NCBI GenBank assembly: GCA_002490635.1
Contig: DKUJ01000022.1
Location: 7,676 to 71,675 of the forward strand
Direction: 5' to 3'
DNA: 64,000 nt
Origin: Porphyromonadaceae bacterium UBA7207
GTDB taxonomy: Bacteria; Bacteroidota; Bacteroidia; Bacteroidales; Muribaculaceae
The position numbers and the translations under genes were made by a program. Below are positions 1 to 9,209 of this stretch, in pieces. Numbering within the stretch: the first letter of the stretch is position 1; the number at the start of each line of letters is the position of its first letter. The notes under the pieces are model-generated. The model searched no databases and was not told the origin of the DNA. It worked only from the letters and a program-made list of their open reading frames with translations.

Positions 1-299
1 TCTACAAAGCTGCCGAATGGGTTTTCTGCCGCTACGACGACAACACCGGCACCATTGTCAACTCCGTACGCAACGAGTGGCTGCCCAAATTCCGCACTCT
101 GCTGGAGAACATCCCCTTCCAGGACTGGATTTATGATTCCTCCAACGGCGTATACAAAGTCGAGTTCTCCCGCGCCTACGACGTTCTGGCTCAGTTCCGC
201 TCCTACGACAAGGAGACTTCGCGCCTCAACGACCCCGACGCACCCGAATATGAAGGCGTGACCTCGCCCACCGATCTCAAGACAATTGCCATCAACTAA
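1..299 (+). CDS. C-terminal fragment of an unidentified protein
   Basis: An open frame runs in from the left edge (codons in phase from base 3) and stops with TAA at 297-299, giving about 98 residues that are rich in aromatic and acidic residues and end in DLKTIAIN. The start and most of the protein lie outside the window. The next gene begins 21 bases after the stop and is a PKD-type lipoprotein, so the two probably share an operon. In Bacteroidales, PKD-like lipoproteins often follow SusC/SusD-type surface genes, so this could be the last part of such a surface or metallopeptidase-like component. I do not recognise the fragment itself. Confidence 0.75.
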   Translation, partial: YKAAEWVFCRYDDNTGTIVNSVRNEWLPKFRTLLENIPFQDWIYDSSNGVYKVEFSRAYDVLAQFRSYDKETSRLNDPDAPEYEGVTSPTDLKTIAIN

Positions 300-320
300 T
301 ACTTCCAAAACCACGCAAGC

Positions 321-2060
321 ATGAAAATCTATAGCAAAATAGCCGTGGCACTGGCAGCAGGTGCGATGGCAGCAGGCTGCGTCGACAAGGAAATCGACGA
401 ACAGTTCTTCCCCAACCCCGACGTTGACTTCACTTACGCTGTCGACGGCGACGAATACCAGTACGACTTCTATGTGGTGTCCACCATCAAGTTCAACAAC
501 ACTTCGTCGGCTTCGGGCAACTTCACATGGGACTTCGGCGACGGCACAACCTCCACCGAGGTAAGCCCAACCCACAAGTATGAACGTGCTGGCCTCTACC
601 AGGTAAAGCTCACCCACGACACCAAAGGCTCCTGCACATATCCTCTGATGGTGTACGATATCACACCGGTGCTCACCATGGCTTCGTCGTCCACCGAAAT
701 CGTGGAGTTCAACAACACCACCGTCACCTTCAACCTCGAGCTCCCCAACCCCGATAACCTGCCCGTGCGCTACGAATGGACATTCCCCGAAGGCACAACC
801 TACGAGGACGGTACCGAAGTACGCACATTCACCGGCTTCTCCGATGCCGAAGGCAATATTTCCTATCCCGCTCCTGTGAAATTCCGCAACATCGGTTCGC
901 AGCGCGTCGATATCCGCACATTCTTTGACACCGAAGGTGAGAACCGCCGCCTCGAAGACGCCTACCTCAACGTGCAGGTAGGCCTCAGCGAACCGGCTCC
1001 CACACTGTACTACGCTCAGCGCGGCGGCAACATCAAGGCCCTCAAACTGCTCGAGTCCATTCCCGAAGGCACGAAAGTGCTTCCCTACGACATGGGTGTG
1101 CAGTCCGGCGCAACTGTGTTCAACCTCTGCTACTCCGACGTTACAGCTGCCATTGACGACGAGGGCAACACCGAAACCCAGGGCTGGGTTTACATTCTCG
1201 ACGCCGGCAAGCAGTACTACTTCATAAACGATGAGGACGGCGTGCTCGGCGACGGCAAAATCACCGCCATGCGCACCGACGGCACCAACGTGAACACCAT
1301 GATTACCAACGTCGGCGGTGCTGCGTTCCTCGATCCATTCATCGGCTGCGTACATAACGGCCAGCTCTACTACACCGACCGTAACACCGGTACTTCCGCC
1401 ATCGACGTCACTACCCGCGGCGCCGTGCAAGGCAAGATATCCAACTCGCAGCGCGACACCTACGCATGGCAGAACAACCTCATTCCCTACTACGGCCGCG
1501 GCATCTCCTACGGTGCCATCTCCAACGGTCTGTTCCGCGATTCCGCCGGTTACTGGTGGTGGGGCAAGAAGTACAACGGTGAAGGTATCTTCCGCTTCCG
1601 CGACTCCGACATCTACACCACCCAGAAAGATGCCGAAGCTGCCGGCCTCCCCGGTCCTGTTGTCCTCAACGGTATCCGTGCGAGCTGCTTCGCAATCGAC
1701 GAGACACACCAGGCTCTCTATGTATGGCGCCGCTCTCCCGATCCCGGTCTGCTGGTTTACCGTCTGCCCAAAATCAACGAAACCATCACCATCGAAGAGA
1801 ACCCCGAAGTATTCATAGCCATGGAAGCCGATCCCGTGAATACCACTGATGCGGAAGGTCTCTACACAACCCAGATGGCTGTCGATGCCACAAACGGTCG
1901 CGTATACTTCTGCTACCGTCCCGCAAACGGCGACGAATCGGGAGTGGCTGCAGGTATCAACTACTACGATCCCAACGACAAGAAAGTGCACAAATACGGC
2001 GACACTTCCGACCTCGGAACCGGCATCGTGATCAATCCCAATCCGACAAAACTTTTCTAA
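321..2060 (+). CDS. PKD-like family surface lipoprotein
   Basis: 579 residues. The N-terminus is a lipoprotein signal with a lipobox ending AAGC (Cys20), followed by acidic residues, as is usual for Bacteroidetes lipoproteins. A PKD-type beta-sandwich is seen at about residues 55-100, with the hallmark WDFGDGTT and a following HKYERAGLYQVKL strand. The remaining ~450 residues look like a beta-propeller-type fold, rich in YxxD and GG turns, but I cannot place them in a named family. The protein is probably anchored at the outer membrane and takes part in binding or processing glycan or peptide substrates with the truncated gene upstream. A strong terminator follows. The specific ligand is unknown. 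Confidence 0.8.
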   Translation: MKIYSKIAVALAAGAMAAGCVDKEIDEQFFPNPDVDFTYAVDGDEYQYDFYVVSTIKFNNTSSASGNFTWDFGDGTTSTEVSPTHKYERAGLYQVKLTHDTKGSCTYPLMVYDITPVLTMASSSTEIVEFNNTTVTFNLELPNPDNLPVRYEWTFPEGTTYEDGTEVRTFTGFSDAEGNISYPAPVKFRNIGSQRVDIRTFFDTEGENRRLEDAYLNVQVGLSEPAPTLYYAQRGGNIKALKLLESIPEGTKVLPYDMGVQSGATVFNLCYSDVTAAIDDEGNTETQGWVYILDAGKQYYFINDEDGVLGDGKITAMRTDGTNVNTMITNVGGAAFLDPFIGCVHNGQLYYTDRNTGTSAIDVTTRGAVQGKISNSQRDTYAWQNNLIPYYGRGISYGAISNGLFRDSAGYWWWGKKYNGEGIFRFRDSDIYTTQKDAEAAGLPGPVVLNGIRASCFAIDETHQALYVWRRSPDPGLLVYRLPKINETITIEENPEVFIAMEADPVNTTDAEGLYTTQMAVDATNGRVYFCYRPANGDESGVAAGINYYDPNDKKVHKYGDTSDLGTGIVINPNPTKLF

Positions 2061-2093
2061 TCCTTCCCTACGGCCTCTTCGGCCGGAAAAACC

Positions 2094-2132
2094 GAATGAA
2101 GGGGCGCGGCAACAGCCGCCGCCCCTTCATTC
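2094..2132 (+). terminator. Rho-independent terminator after the PKD lipoprotein
   Basis: A long hairpin: GAATGAAGGGGCG is complementary to CGCCCCTTCATTC, extended inwards by a CGGC/GCCG pair with one bulge, with an AACA loop and a TTTCTCT tail. It separates the PKD operon from the glycosidase gene at 2172. Confidence 0.85.
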
Positions 2133-2171
2133 TTTCTCTATTACAACAACAATCCGATTCTAAACCTCACC

Positions 2172-4799
2172 ATGAAAAAACTCTACACCGCCGTTCTCTT
2201 CCTGGCCTGCACGCTCAGTGCCATCGCTGCCGGTGAGAACGTAGTGCGCGAGCACAGGGCCATATGGATGAGCCCAATGCTTTCGTCCACATGGCCTTCG
2301 GGAGAAATCACCGAATCCAACGCGCAGGCACGTCGCGAATCGCTGCGGCAGCGTTTCGCCACCCTGCGTTCGCAAGGCATCAACACCATCTATTTCCACA
2401 CCCGCGCACACTGCGACGCCACATATGCTTCTTCCTACGAACCATATGCTTCTTCCGTAGCCGGAAGCCGCGGCGGAACACCTGCTTTCGACCCGTTCGG
2501 CTTCGTGGTGCAGACCGCCCACGAACAGGGCATGGAAGTGTATGCATGGGTAAACCCTCTGCGATATTCCGCCGGAGGAACCTACGGCAACGGCGACCCG
2601 CGGAACTATGAGGTGTCGCATCCCGAATGGCTGCTTCGCTCCCCGGAGCAGATCATTCTCAATCCTGCCATCCCGGAAGTGCGCCAGAGGGTGGTGGACA
2701 TCTGCCGCGAAATCGCCGCCAACTACGACATCGACGGCATGATTTTCGACGACTATTTCTACCACAGCTCCATAAAACTGGAAATGGACGCCGATTATTA
2801 CCAGGAATACTGCAATTCAGTGCCGAAAGACCAAAAAGCCATGAGCCAGGAGGAATGGCGCCGCGAGAATGTGAATAACGTTGTGCGCTCCGTCCGCCAG
2901 GCTGTGATCGAGGAGCGCCCTTATGCTGTGTTCGCCATCGGCCCGGCAGGCCGCATCTCCCCCGACGATATCACCGACTACGGCCTCACTCCAGGCCCAC
3001 ACGGCGACATGAACTACACAGGACTGTTCGCCGACCCTATCAAATGGCTGTCCGAAGGCCTGCTGGATTTCCTCTCGCCACAGATCTACTGGCCGGAATG
3101 GTTCGACGATCTCCAGAAATGGTATTCCATAGCCCTTCCCCACTTCAACAGACACCTCTACACCTCGCTGGACTGCAATAAACTCAAGAATGTGAAGAGC
3201 GAGGAATTCCTGCGCGAGATAGATTTCATGCGCTCCCATGTGCGCCCCAACGAAAGCGGTGTGGTCTTCTTCGACCTCGGCGCCTTCCTGAACTACGGCG
3301 AACGCTACCAGGGCTCAAAACGCCTCACATGGGGCGAAATCCTCCACCAGTATACTTTCCCCTACACTGCCCTCGCTCCGCTCCAGGGATGGCGCGGAAT
3401 ACGCACTGAACACCACACAGGCATGCCGGCACGCAACGGCGATAATCTTGTATGGGATGCACCGGCCTCGGCAGGCCAGGAAGCCTTACGATATGCCGTG
3501 TATGCGCTGCCGGAAGCCATGGATCGCGCCGACTTCGCCTTCCAGCCCGAATATCTCGCCGGAGTGGCATACACAGAGAGCTTCGACATCTCCGCCAACC
3601 CGTCGGCTGTGTACGGTGTGGCTGTCTATGACCGCTACGGACGTATGGGCGCCATCCGCTTCGAAGGCTGCGCCAACCTTGCCGACGGAGCTGTTCCCAC
3701 GGGCCTCGCACCTGCCGGAGGCAATGCCGCCGACCTCACAGACCTGTCGTGGAACTATTCCGGAAACGCCCGTTTCGTTGTGGAATTCGCCACCGACGCC
3801 TCATTTACCAGCATTGTGGCTACCGGAGAGACAACGGAGAAACGTATTCCTCTGAACCACCTGGCGTCGCTTGAGCCGGGAACCGAACACCACTGGCGCG
3901 TTATCGCCTATGCCGCCGACTGCAAAGCCGCCACAAGTGCCCCCGCTGTTTTCACTCCCTCGCGAGTGGCCATAACAGCACCCGTGGCCGGAGCAAACGA
4001 TGTTCCTTTCAATCCCGTTGTCGCCTGGACTCCCTGCGAGAACGGCACAGAATACACACTCGAGATAAGCACTACCGAAAACTTCAGCAACGTGGTGTTC
4101 ACCGCCACTACCGACAAGGCATCGCTCCAGGTGCCCCAGCGCACTCTCATAAGCGGCATGAAGTACTTCGCACGTGTCACGGCCTCACGTTCCGGCGCCG
4201 AATCCAAATCGGCTACCACCATGTTCCTCACTGCCGACCGTAGCGACTACACGGCTCCGGCCTTCGCCAATCCCGCAGAAACCGGCACAACATTGAACAC
4301 CAACAGCATCGTGCGTCTGCAGCAATGGGAGGGCATGACCAACGTAACCATCGAGATTGCCGCTAACCAGGATTTCCCCTCGCGTTCCATCTACCGAAAG
4401 ACACTCACCGACTTCGCCACCGAACTGCCCGAACTATCGACCGTGCGAATTTCATCGAAATCACTCGAAGCCGGCAAGACCTATTATATGCGTAACCGTG
4501 GCGGATACCGACTCCAGAATGCCTCGGCGGTGAAATACACACCCTACAGCGATGTGATAACCTTCGTGTATTCCGGTGTGGCAGGCGTGGACCAGGCAGA
4601 GACCGCAAAAGCTTTTGTCGACGGCAACAATATTCTCCATCTGCCTCTCGAGGCCGCCGTAGAGGTATTCGACCTCGCAGGACGGCTCGTGCTGGCCTGC
4701 GACCCTGCCAACGAGCATTCCCTGCAGGCCATTCCCGCTGGATGCTACATTATCCGCGTGGCGGCACACAACATTTCACCCATCAAATGGGTTAGATAA
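2172..4799 (+). CDS. Secreted GHL10-type glycoside hydrolase with C-terminal sorting-like tail
   Basis: 875 residues. A signal peptide covers about residues 1-20 (MKKLYTAVLFLACTLSAIAA). Residues ~25-400 match the GHL10/DUF187 glycosidase-like TIM barrel: a start with EHRAIWMSPM, then GINTIYFHTR, EVYAWVNPLRYS, IDGMIFDDYFY and LSPQIYWPEW. Residues ~420-790 form fibronectin-III-like modules (EYTLEISTTENF, GMKYFARV). The last ~70 residues (EVFDLAGRLV ... GCYIIRV) resemble type IX secretion C-terminal domains. It probably cleaves a polysaccharide or a peptidoglycan-related substrate outside the cytoplasm; the exact substrate cannot be read. It stands alone between two terminators. Confidence 0.85.
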   Translation: MKKLYTAVLFLACTLSAIAAGENVVREHRAIWMSPMLSSTWPSGEITESNAQARRESLRQRFATLRSQGINTIYFHTRAHCDATYASSYEPYASSVAGSRGGTPAFDPFGFVVQTAHEQGMEVYAWVNPLRYSAGGTYGNGDPRNYEVSHPEWLLRSPEQIILNPAIPEVRQRVVDICREIAANYDIDGMIFDDYFYHSSIKLEMDADYYQEYCNSVPKDQKAMSQEEWRRENVNNVVRSVRQAVIEERPYAVFAIGPAGRISPDDITDYGLTPGPHGDMNYTGLFADPIKWLSEGLLDFLSPQIYWPEWFDDLQKWYSIALPHFNRHLYTSLDCNKLKNVKSEEFLREIDFMRSHVRPNESGVVFFDLGAFLNYGERYQGSKRLTWGEILHQYTFPYTALAPLQGWRGIRTEHHTGMPARNGDNLVWDAPASAGQEALRYAVYALPEAMDRADFAFQPEYLAGVAYTESFDISANPSAVYGVAVYDRYGRMGAIRFEGCANLADGAVPTGLAPAGGNAADLTDLSWNYSGNARFVVEFATDASFTSIVATGETTEKRIPLNHLASLEPGTEHHWRVIAYAADCKAATSAPAVFTPSRVAITAPVAGANDVPFNPVVAWTPCENGTEYTLEISTTENFSNVVFTATTDKASLQVPQRTLISGMKYFARVTASRSGAESKSATTMFLTADRSDYTAPAFANPAETGTTLNTNSIVRLQQWEGMTNVTIEIAANQDFPSRSIYRKTLTDFATELPELSTVRISSKSLEAGKTYYMRNRGGYRLQNASAVKYTPYSDVITFVYSGVAGVDQAETAKAFVDGNNILHLPLEAAVEVFDLAGRLVLACDPANEHSLQAIPAGCYIIRVAAHNISPIKWVR

Positions 4800-4843
4800 T
4801 AGAAGCGTTTCAACCCGCCAACCGCAACCCTGAATCAAAACTC

Positions 4844-4872
4844 GCGGCCACCCGGGACAACGGGGTGGCCGC
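4844..4872 (+). terminator. Terminator-like hairpin after the GHL10 gene
   Basis: A perfect 10-bp stem, GCGGCCACCC with GGGTGGCCGC, and a 9-base loop, followed by GCTTTG. It lies 45 bases past the glycosidase stop and 18 bases before the next start. Confidence 0.7.
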
Positions 4873-4889
4873 GCTTTGTATGATATGCA

Positions 4890-5303
4890 ATGAAATCAGT
4901 AGCAGCAATCTTAGCAGTGCTGGCCGTAGCGTCCGTGTCATGCTCCGGCCGACACGGCTACGACCCGGCGACCTGCGAGGAGCTGTCGATAAAGATAGAA
5001 CGTCACGACAGCCTCACCCAGACCGACTATTCGGCCATGATAGACCAGAACGAACAGATTCTACGCTACCTCATCGAGGAAAGCGAACGACTGCAGGACA
5101 CTCCCGACGACGAACGGTATGCCGCCTTTCGCGAACTGCTTGCCGAGCCTGTATACCGCGAGCGTTTCAGCTATCTGTTCACGCTCGGATCGGCCCTATA
5201 CCAGGCCGACGAACTCGGACTTCTCGACAGAAGCAATGCCAGAGCATACCGGCGCCTCGACGAATACAACGCACGTTTTGCAGCCATTTCCGACCGCATG
5301 TAA
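4890..5303 (+). CDS. Small lipoprotein of unknown function
   Basis: 137 residues. A signal with lipobox VASVSC (Cys18) marks it as a lipoprotein. The mature part is highly charged and predicted mainly helical (LSIKIERHDSLTQTDYSAMI, NEQILRYLIEESERLQ). No catalytic motif is seen and I do not recognise the family. It is convergent with the HAD phosphatase gene; the stops are only 4 bases apart. Clean codon use and the lipobox support a real gene. Confidence 0.75.
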   Translation: MKSVAAILAVLAVASVSCSGRHGYDPATCEELSIKIERHDSLTQTDYSAMIDQNEQILRYLIEESERLQDTPDDERYAAFRELLAEPVYRERFSYLFTLGSALYQADELGLLDRSNARAYRRLDEYNARFAAISDRM

Positions 5304-5307
5304 GTTA

Positions 5308-6159
5308 TTACCCTCGGCCTGCCGTAGCTGCGAAATCCGCGGCGATATAGCGCGCAACAGCATCGGTGTAGTTGGCATCTATGACTTCGTGGGCCGCAGC
5401 CTTCACCTGCGGCATGGCATTGCCCACAGCTACCGCAATGTCGGCCACTGCAAACATGGGCAGGTCGTTCAGATTGTCGCCGAACACCACAATGCGTTCC
5501 GCACCCTCGGCCTTGGCGACACGCCGTATGGCGCTGGCTTTCGACACTCCGGGAGCGAGCACTTCAAGATTGTAGATATCGCTGTTGAAAATGTCGGGAT
5601 AGCACGAAACCGAGCATTCCGTGCTATCGCGAACCATTTGTGCAAGGGCTTCGACGGGGCCGCGTTCGCCCATGGCGAAAAATAGCATGGCGCGGCCTGT
5701 GGAACGTTCCGGCACGGGAGTGCCGAGATGGAAGCGTTTCAGCGCCACATGGCGGCGTTCGAGCCAGAAACTTTCCTCGGCGCGGTTGAGTGTCTTTCCG
5801 GAATGGTAGACATCGAGAGTGCGCCCCTCGGGCGACTGGATGTAGACAAACGGATGCACACCGTGCATGGCTCCCATATCCAGCAGCAGCCGGCTGTCAT
5901 CGGCTCCTATGAAACATGAATCGACAAATTCGCCGCGGGTGCGGTTCCAACCGGCGGCACCTGTCATCACTATATAATCGACTCCTGTTGCCGCATGTGC
6001 CATCAACGGAACCACGGTGGCCGGAGTGCGCGCCGTAGCCACGGTTATCAGGGCACCTCGGGCGCTGAGTTCTGTAATCAGTTCAGCGCTGCGCTGGCTC
6101 ACCCGGCTGTCGCTGCCGAGCAGCGTGCCGTCGAGGTCGCTTACATAGAGTGTTTTCAT
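5308..6159 (-). CDS. Cof-type HAD-IIB family phosphatase
   Basis: 283 residues from the ATG at 6159, which overlaps the stop of the upstream gene in an ATGA. A longer reading from a GTG at 6177 is possible but lacks the overlap and adds an unusual leader. Motif I is DLDGTLLG at residues 8-15, with the nucleophile Asp8 and Asp10. Motif II Thr lies in VATART, and motifs III/IV are in GDNLNDLPMF near residue 236. Cof-type HAD-IIB proteins dephosphorylate small sugar phosphates or nucleotide cofactors in the cytoplasm; the specific substrate is not evident. It is translationally coupled to the U32 gene. Confidence 0.9.
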   Translation of the reverse strand: MKTLYVSDLDGTLLGSDSRVSQRSAELITELSARGALITVATARTPATVVPLMAHAATGVDYIVMTGAAGWNRTRGEFVDSCFIGADDSRLLLDMGAMHGVHPFVYIQSPEGRTLDVYHSGKTLNRAEESFWLERRHVALKRFHLGTPVPERSTGRAMLFFAMGERGPVEALAQMVRDSTECSVSCYPDIFNSDIYNLEVLAPGVSKASAIRRVAKAEGAERIVVFGDNLNDLPMFAVADIAVAVGNAMPQVKAAAHEVIDANYTDAVARYIAADFAATAGRG

Positions 6160-7400
6160 TGTTCTGTGGGCAACCACCGGTAAAGCCTGTCGGCAGGGCG
6201 TATTTTCGCCGGCACGGCAATTGAGAACGCATCGCCTTTAACGGCTTTTTCCACACTCTTTCCTCCCACACGGATATCGTCGGCACGTACAATCAGAGCT
6301 CCAGTGGTGGGGCCTGTTATCACCACCTCATCGCCTCGGACAAGCTCGCCGGCTTCCATGAGGAATTCTCCCACACCGAGTTTCGAGAAGTATTTCACAC
6401 CTTTGGCCGCGTACTGTTTCACACGCGTTGCCGAAGAGCCGTATCTGGCGCTCCATTCACCCAGGCGCTGCCCGAGATAATATCCGTTCCAGAATCCGCG
6501 GTTGAATATCTTTTCAAGCCTGCTGTTCCACTGCTCCACCTTCTCCTGGCCATAAGTGCCATCGCACAGCGCCTCGAGAGCCTCGGAATAGCATTCCACG
6601 GCTGTGGCAACATATTCAGGACCACGCGCACGACCCTCGATTTTGAACACTCTGACTCCCGCATCTGCCATGCGGTCGATAAAATGGATGGTCTTGAGGT
6701 CTTTGGGAGACATTATGTATTTGTTCTCCACGGCAAGGCTTTCGCCGGTTTCCAGGTCGGTGACCTCGTAGCCGCGGCGGCATATCTGTGTGCATGCCCC
6801 GCGGTTGGCGCTGGAGTTCATCTGGTGAAGCGATAGATAGCATTTTCCCGACACGGCCATGCACAAGGCACCGTGGCAGAACATTTCTATTCTCACAAGT
6901 TCGCCACGCGGTCCGCGGATATCTTCGGCTGTAATGGCGTCGGAAATAGCCTTCACCTGGTCGAGACTCAGCTCGCGGGCAAGCACCACCACGTCGGCAA
7001 AAGCGGCATAGAACCGCACTGCCTCGATATTGGAAACATTGCATTGTGTGGATATGTGCACTTCCACGCCCTGCCGGCGGCATTCCGATATAACGGCTAT
7101 ATCCGAGGCTATCACCGCTGTGATTCCTGCGGCGGCAGCAGCGGCTATCGTTTCCCGCACAGCCTGCAGGTCGTTGTCGTAGACTATGGTATTTACGGTA
7201 AGATACGTTTTCACTCCCGCTCCGGCGGCTATGGATGCTATGTTCCGCAGGTCGTCGAGGGTGAAATTGGCACTCGAGCGCGAACGCATGTTCAGCCCCT
7301 GCACACCGAAATAAACGGCATCGGCACCGGCGGCAATGGCAGCCGACAACGAATCGTAGCTGCCAACGGGGGCCATTATTTCAAAATCACTTCTTTGCAT
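6156..7400 (-). CDS. U32 family peptidase-like protein (TrhP/YegQ-like)
   Basis: 414 residues. The start MAPVGSYDSLSAAIAAGADAVYFG and the signature FCHGALCMAVSGKCYLS at about 170-190 are typical of the U32 family, whose E. coli members YegQ/TrhP and RlhA act in RNA hydroxylation rather than proteolysis. Conserved cysteines (CHGALC, GKC, GACTQICRRGY) may bind an Fe-S cluster. The Bacteroidetes members are usually annotated as collagenase-like, but a role in tRNA hydroxylation at U34 is the better guess for this family. It is the first gene of a two-gene unit with the HAD phosphatase, and its stop overlaps that start. Confidence 0.85.
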   Translation of the reverse strand: MQRSDFEIMAPVGSYDSLSAAIAAGADAVYFGVQGLNMRSRSSANFTLDDLRNIASIAAGAGVKTYLTVNTIVYDNDLQAVRETIAAAAAAGITAVIASDIAVISECRRQGVEVHISTQCNVSNIEAVRFYAAFADVVVLARELSLDQVKAISDAITAEDIRGPRGELVRIEMFCHGALCMAVSGKCYLSLHQMNSSANRGACTQICRRGYEVTDLETGESLAVENKYIMSPKDLKTIHFIDRMADAGVRVFKIEGRARGPEYVATAVECYSEALEALCDGTYGQEKVEQWNSRLEKIFNRGFWNGYYLGQRLGEWSARYGSSATRVKQYAAKGVKYFSKLGVGEFLMEAGELVRGDEVVITGPTTGALIVRADDIRVGGKSVEKAVKGDAFSIAVPAKIRPADRLYRWLPTEQ

Positions 7401-7418
7401 TTGGGTAGATAAAAAAGT

Positions 7419-7461
7419 GTATCCCGCACCTGTCGGTTTGCATGGACAGGCTGCGGGATAC
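7419..7461 (-). terminator. Terminator after secG (minus strand)
   Basis: An inverted repeat pairs GTATCCCGCA+CCTGTC (7419-7434) with GACAGG+CTGCGGGATAC (7445-7461). Read on the minus strand it is followed by ACTTTTTT (complement of 7411-7418), so it ends the secG transcript just before the U32 gene. Confidence 0.85.
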
Positions 7462-7481
7462 TTTTCTATTATTTCTTTTCC

Positions 7482-7865
7482 TTATTGCTGGGCGGGTGTT
7501 TCCACTTCTTCGGCTTCCACTACTGTGGCCTCGGTTTCAGGAACGGTAACGGGTACCACATCCATCTGGCCGGGAGCCGGAAGCGCGGGAGCGGCTGCCG
7601 CCGGAGCCTGGGGAACGGCACGGAGCTCGGAAGCGTTGTTGACACGGGGAGCGGTCCATACGGATACTATGGACAACACCACCAGCAGAGACACCAGCAC
7701 CCATGTGCCTTTTTCGAGGAAACTGTTGGTCTGGCGTACGCCCATCACGTTTCCGGCGCCACCGAACTGGCTGGAGAGACCGCCGCCTTTGCTTTTCTGT
7801 ATCAATACTATTCCTATGAGCAGAATCGATACCACTACAATAAGGGCTATTATTACGATGTGCAT
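7482..7865 (-). CDS. secG: Preprotein translocase subunit SecG
   Basis: 127 residues with two membrane segments (about 3-22 and 52-72) joined by the conserved loop SKGGGLSSQFGGAG followed by FLEKGTW. SecG is the accessory subunit of the SecYEG channel in the inner membrane. The C-terminal ~50 residues (Ala/Pro/Val/Glu-rich, QAPAAAAPALPAPGQ) are a low-complexity tail longer than in E. coli but common in Bacteroidetes. It is the last gene of the run sigma-54 regulator, LptE, TPR protein, SecG and ends at a strong terminator. Confidence 0.95.
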   Translation of the reverse strand: MHIVIIALIVVVSILLIGIVLIQKSKGGGLSSQFGGAGNVMGVRQTNSFLEKGTWVLVSLLVVLSIVSVWTAPRVNNASELRAVPQAPAAAAPALPAPGQMDVVPVTVPETEATVVEAEEVETPAQQ

Positions 7866-7914
7866 GTCTTATAATGTTATTTTTCTAATTATCAATTATT
7901 TGGCAACAGCAAAG

Positions 7915-8679
7915 CTATTCTTCGGCCTTTTTGCCGGCTTTGTCTATCAATATCAGTTTCCGCAGAAACCGCAATTGGTCTGCAAAGTAAGCACTTTTTT
8001 TCGGAAATTTCAAGTTTAGCGACGAAATAATATCGTAGGCACGCTGATATTTACCTTGCCTGATATAGATTTTCGCCAGCGATTCGCTGAGCAGGGAATC
8101 GGCCGGTTCGTCAGCCGGTTTTTTCAGTGGCTTCGCCTTCGGTGCAGGCTGTGGCGCAGGCTCGGGCCGGTGATGCTGCGCCGCCGGATGCCGACTGAGA
8201 ATAAAGGCATCTATACGCCCTTCGGGACTGTCGGCATCGACCGGTTCGGAAGGCAGATGTTCCTGTTCCTCGCGGGCGAGCACTTCGCCGTAGTCGGGAG
8301 TGGGATTGAATATCATGCGTTCGAGCATCGCGTCCTCCGCAGGGCTGCTGTGGCCGTAAGTCTGCAAAAAAAGGTCTATCACATTCTCTGTTGCCGGCGA
8401 TTCGTTTTCCTCAGGCGGATAGAAGCCCGCAAAGTCGCCGCCTCTGGCGCTTTCTATGGCATCGGCATTGTCGGAAGCGAGCATGATTTTCATCTCCAGA
8501 CTGCTGCGCTGTTCCCTGTCCAGCGACGGGCTTCGCAGCATGAGCATATCTATCGCCGTGCAGTATGGAAAAGCCTTGGATGCGCGGGCGAGGACCGCCA
8601 TGTCGTCGGCCGACGGTGCCGACACGCTGCCGGCATATCTGCGCAGGATAGCGCCTGTAGTCTGTAATAATTCTTCCAT
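7915..8679 (-). CDS. TPR-containing protein of the LptE-SecG operon
   Basis: 254 residues from the ATG at 8679, two bases after the stop of the LptE gene; an upstream in-frame start would reach into lptE and lacks support. The N-terminal half is helical. A Pro/Ala/Lys-rich linker at ~170-200 precedes one clear TPR-like repeat near the C-terminus (ESLAKIYIRQGKYQRAYDII), then SSLNLKFPKKSAYFADQLRFL. No signal peptide is visible, so it is probably cytoplasmic. The same gene order with LptE and SecG is familiar in Bacteroidetes, which suggests a link to envelope assembly, but the precise role is unknown. Confidence 0.8.
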   Translation of the reverse strand: MEELLQTTGAILRRYAGSVSAPSADDMAVLARASKAFPYCTAIDMLMLRSPSLDREQRSSLEMKIMLASDNADAIESARGGDFAGFYPPEENESPATENVIDLFLQTYGHSSPAEDAMLERMIFNPTPDYGEVLAREEQEHLPSEPVDADSPEGRIDAFILSRHPAAQHHRPEPAPQPAPKAKPLKKPADEPADSLLSESLAKIYIRQGKYQRAYDIISSLNLKFPKKSAYFADQLRFLRKLILIDKAGKKAEE

Positions 8680-8681
8680 TA

Positions 8682-9209
8682 TCACCAGTCGCCCAGGGTG
8701 GAGTTGAAAATAAGATCTACAAGCTCCTTGCATATCTCCTGACAGAGACCGTCCTGCACGTCGGTGAGCATCTCGCTGCTGGTGAAGTCCCGGTAGGCGC
8801 TGAATGTCTGGTCGAAGTCCTTGCCGTCGACTTTGGTATCTGTGTATTTCACGCGCACCGATATGGTGAGACGTGTCATGGAGCCGTAGCCGTCTTCTGT
8901 CACCGCCTGCGGTGTGAGGTTGTAGCCGGTGATTTCGCCTTCAAGCCGGAGGTCGGAAAGGCCGTCGACAGTCTGCAGGCGTGTGTTGCGGGTTATGTAG
9001 TTCTGCAGCTCGTTCTCGAACATAGGCTGCAGGGGCGGATACACCAGTGCCGCACGAATCGGGAACTCGCTCACGGATATCGTGCGATATACATTGTAGT
9101 CGATGGATGTGCCGTTCGGCGTAAACCTTATCTTGCAGGCTCCCGCAACAACGAGAACACACAGCATTACAAGCGCCGGCAACGTCCGGGAGTATTTATT
9201 CGAGTCCAT
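8682..9209 (-). CDS. lptE: LptE-family LPS assembly lipoprotein
   Basis: 175 residues. A lipoprotein signal ends in VAGAC (Cys25). The mature part has the layout of Bacteroidetes LptE: KIRFTPNGTSIDYNVYRTISV, then NELQNYITRNTRLQ and LRLEGEITGYNLTPQAV. LptE plugs the LptD barrel and helps deliver lipopolysaccharide to the outer leaflet of the outer membrane. Its start lies inside the 3' end of the sigma-54 regulator gene (14-base overlap), so the two are translated together. Confidence 0.88.
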   Translation of the reverse strand: MDSNKYSRTLPALVMLCVLVVAGACKIRFTPNGTSIDYNVYRTISVSEFPIRAALVYPPLQPMFENELQNYITRNTRLQTVDGLSDLRLEGEITGYNLTPQAVTEDGYGSMTRLTISVRVKYTDTKVDGKDFDQTFSAYRDFTSSEMLTDVQDGLCQEICKELVDLIFNSTLGDW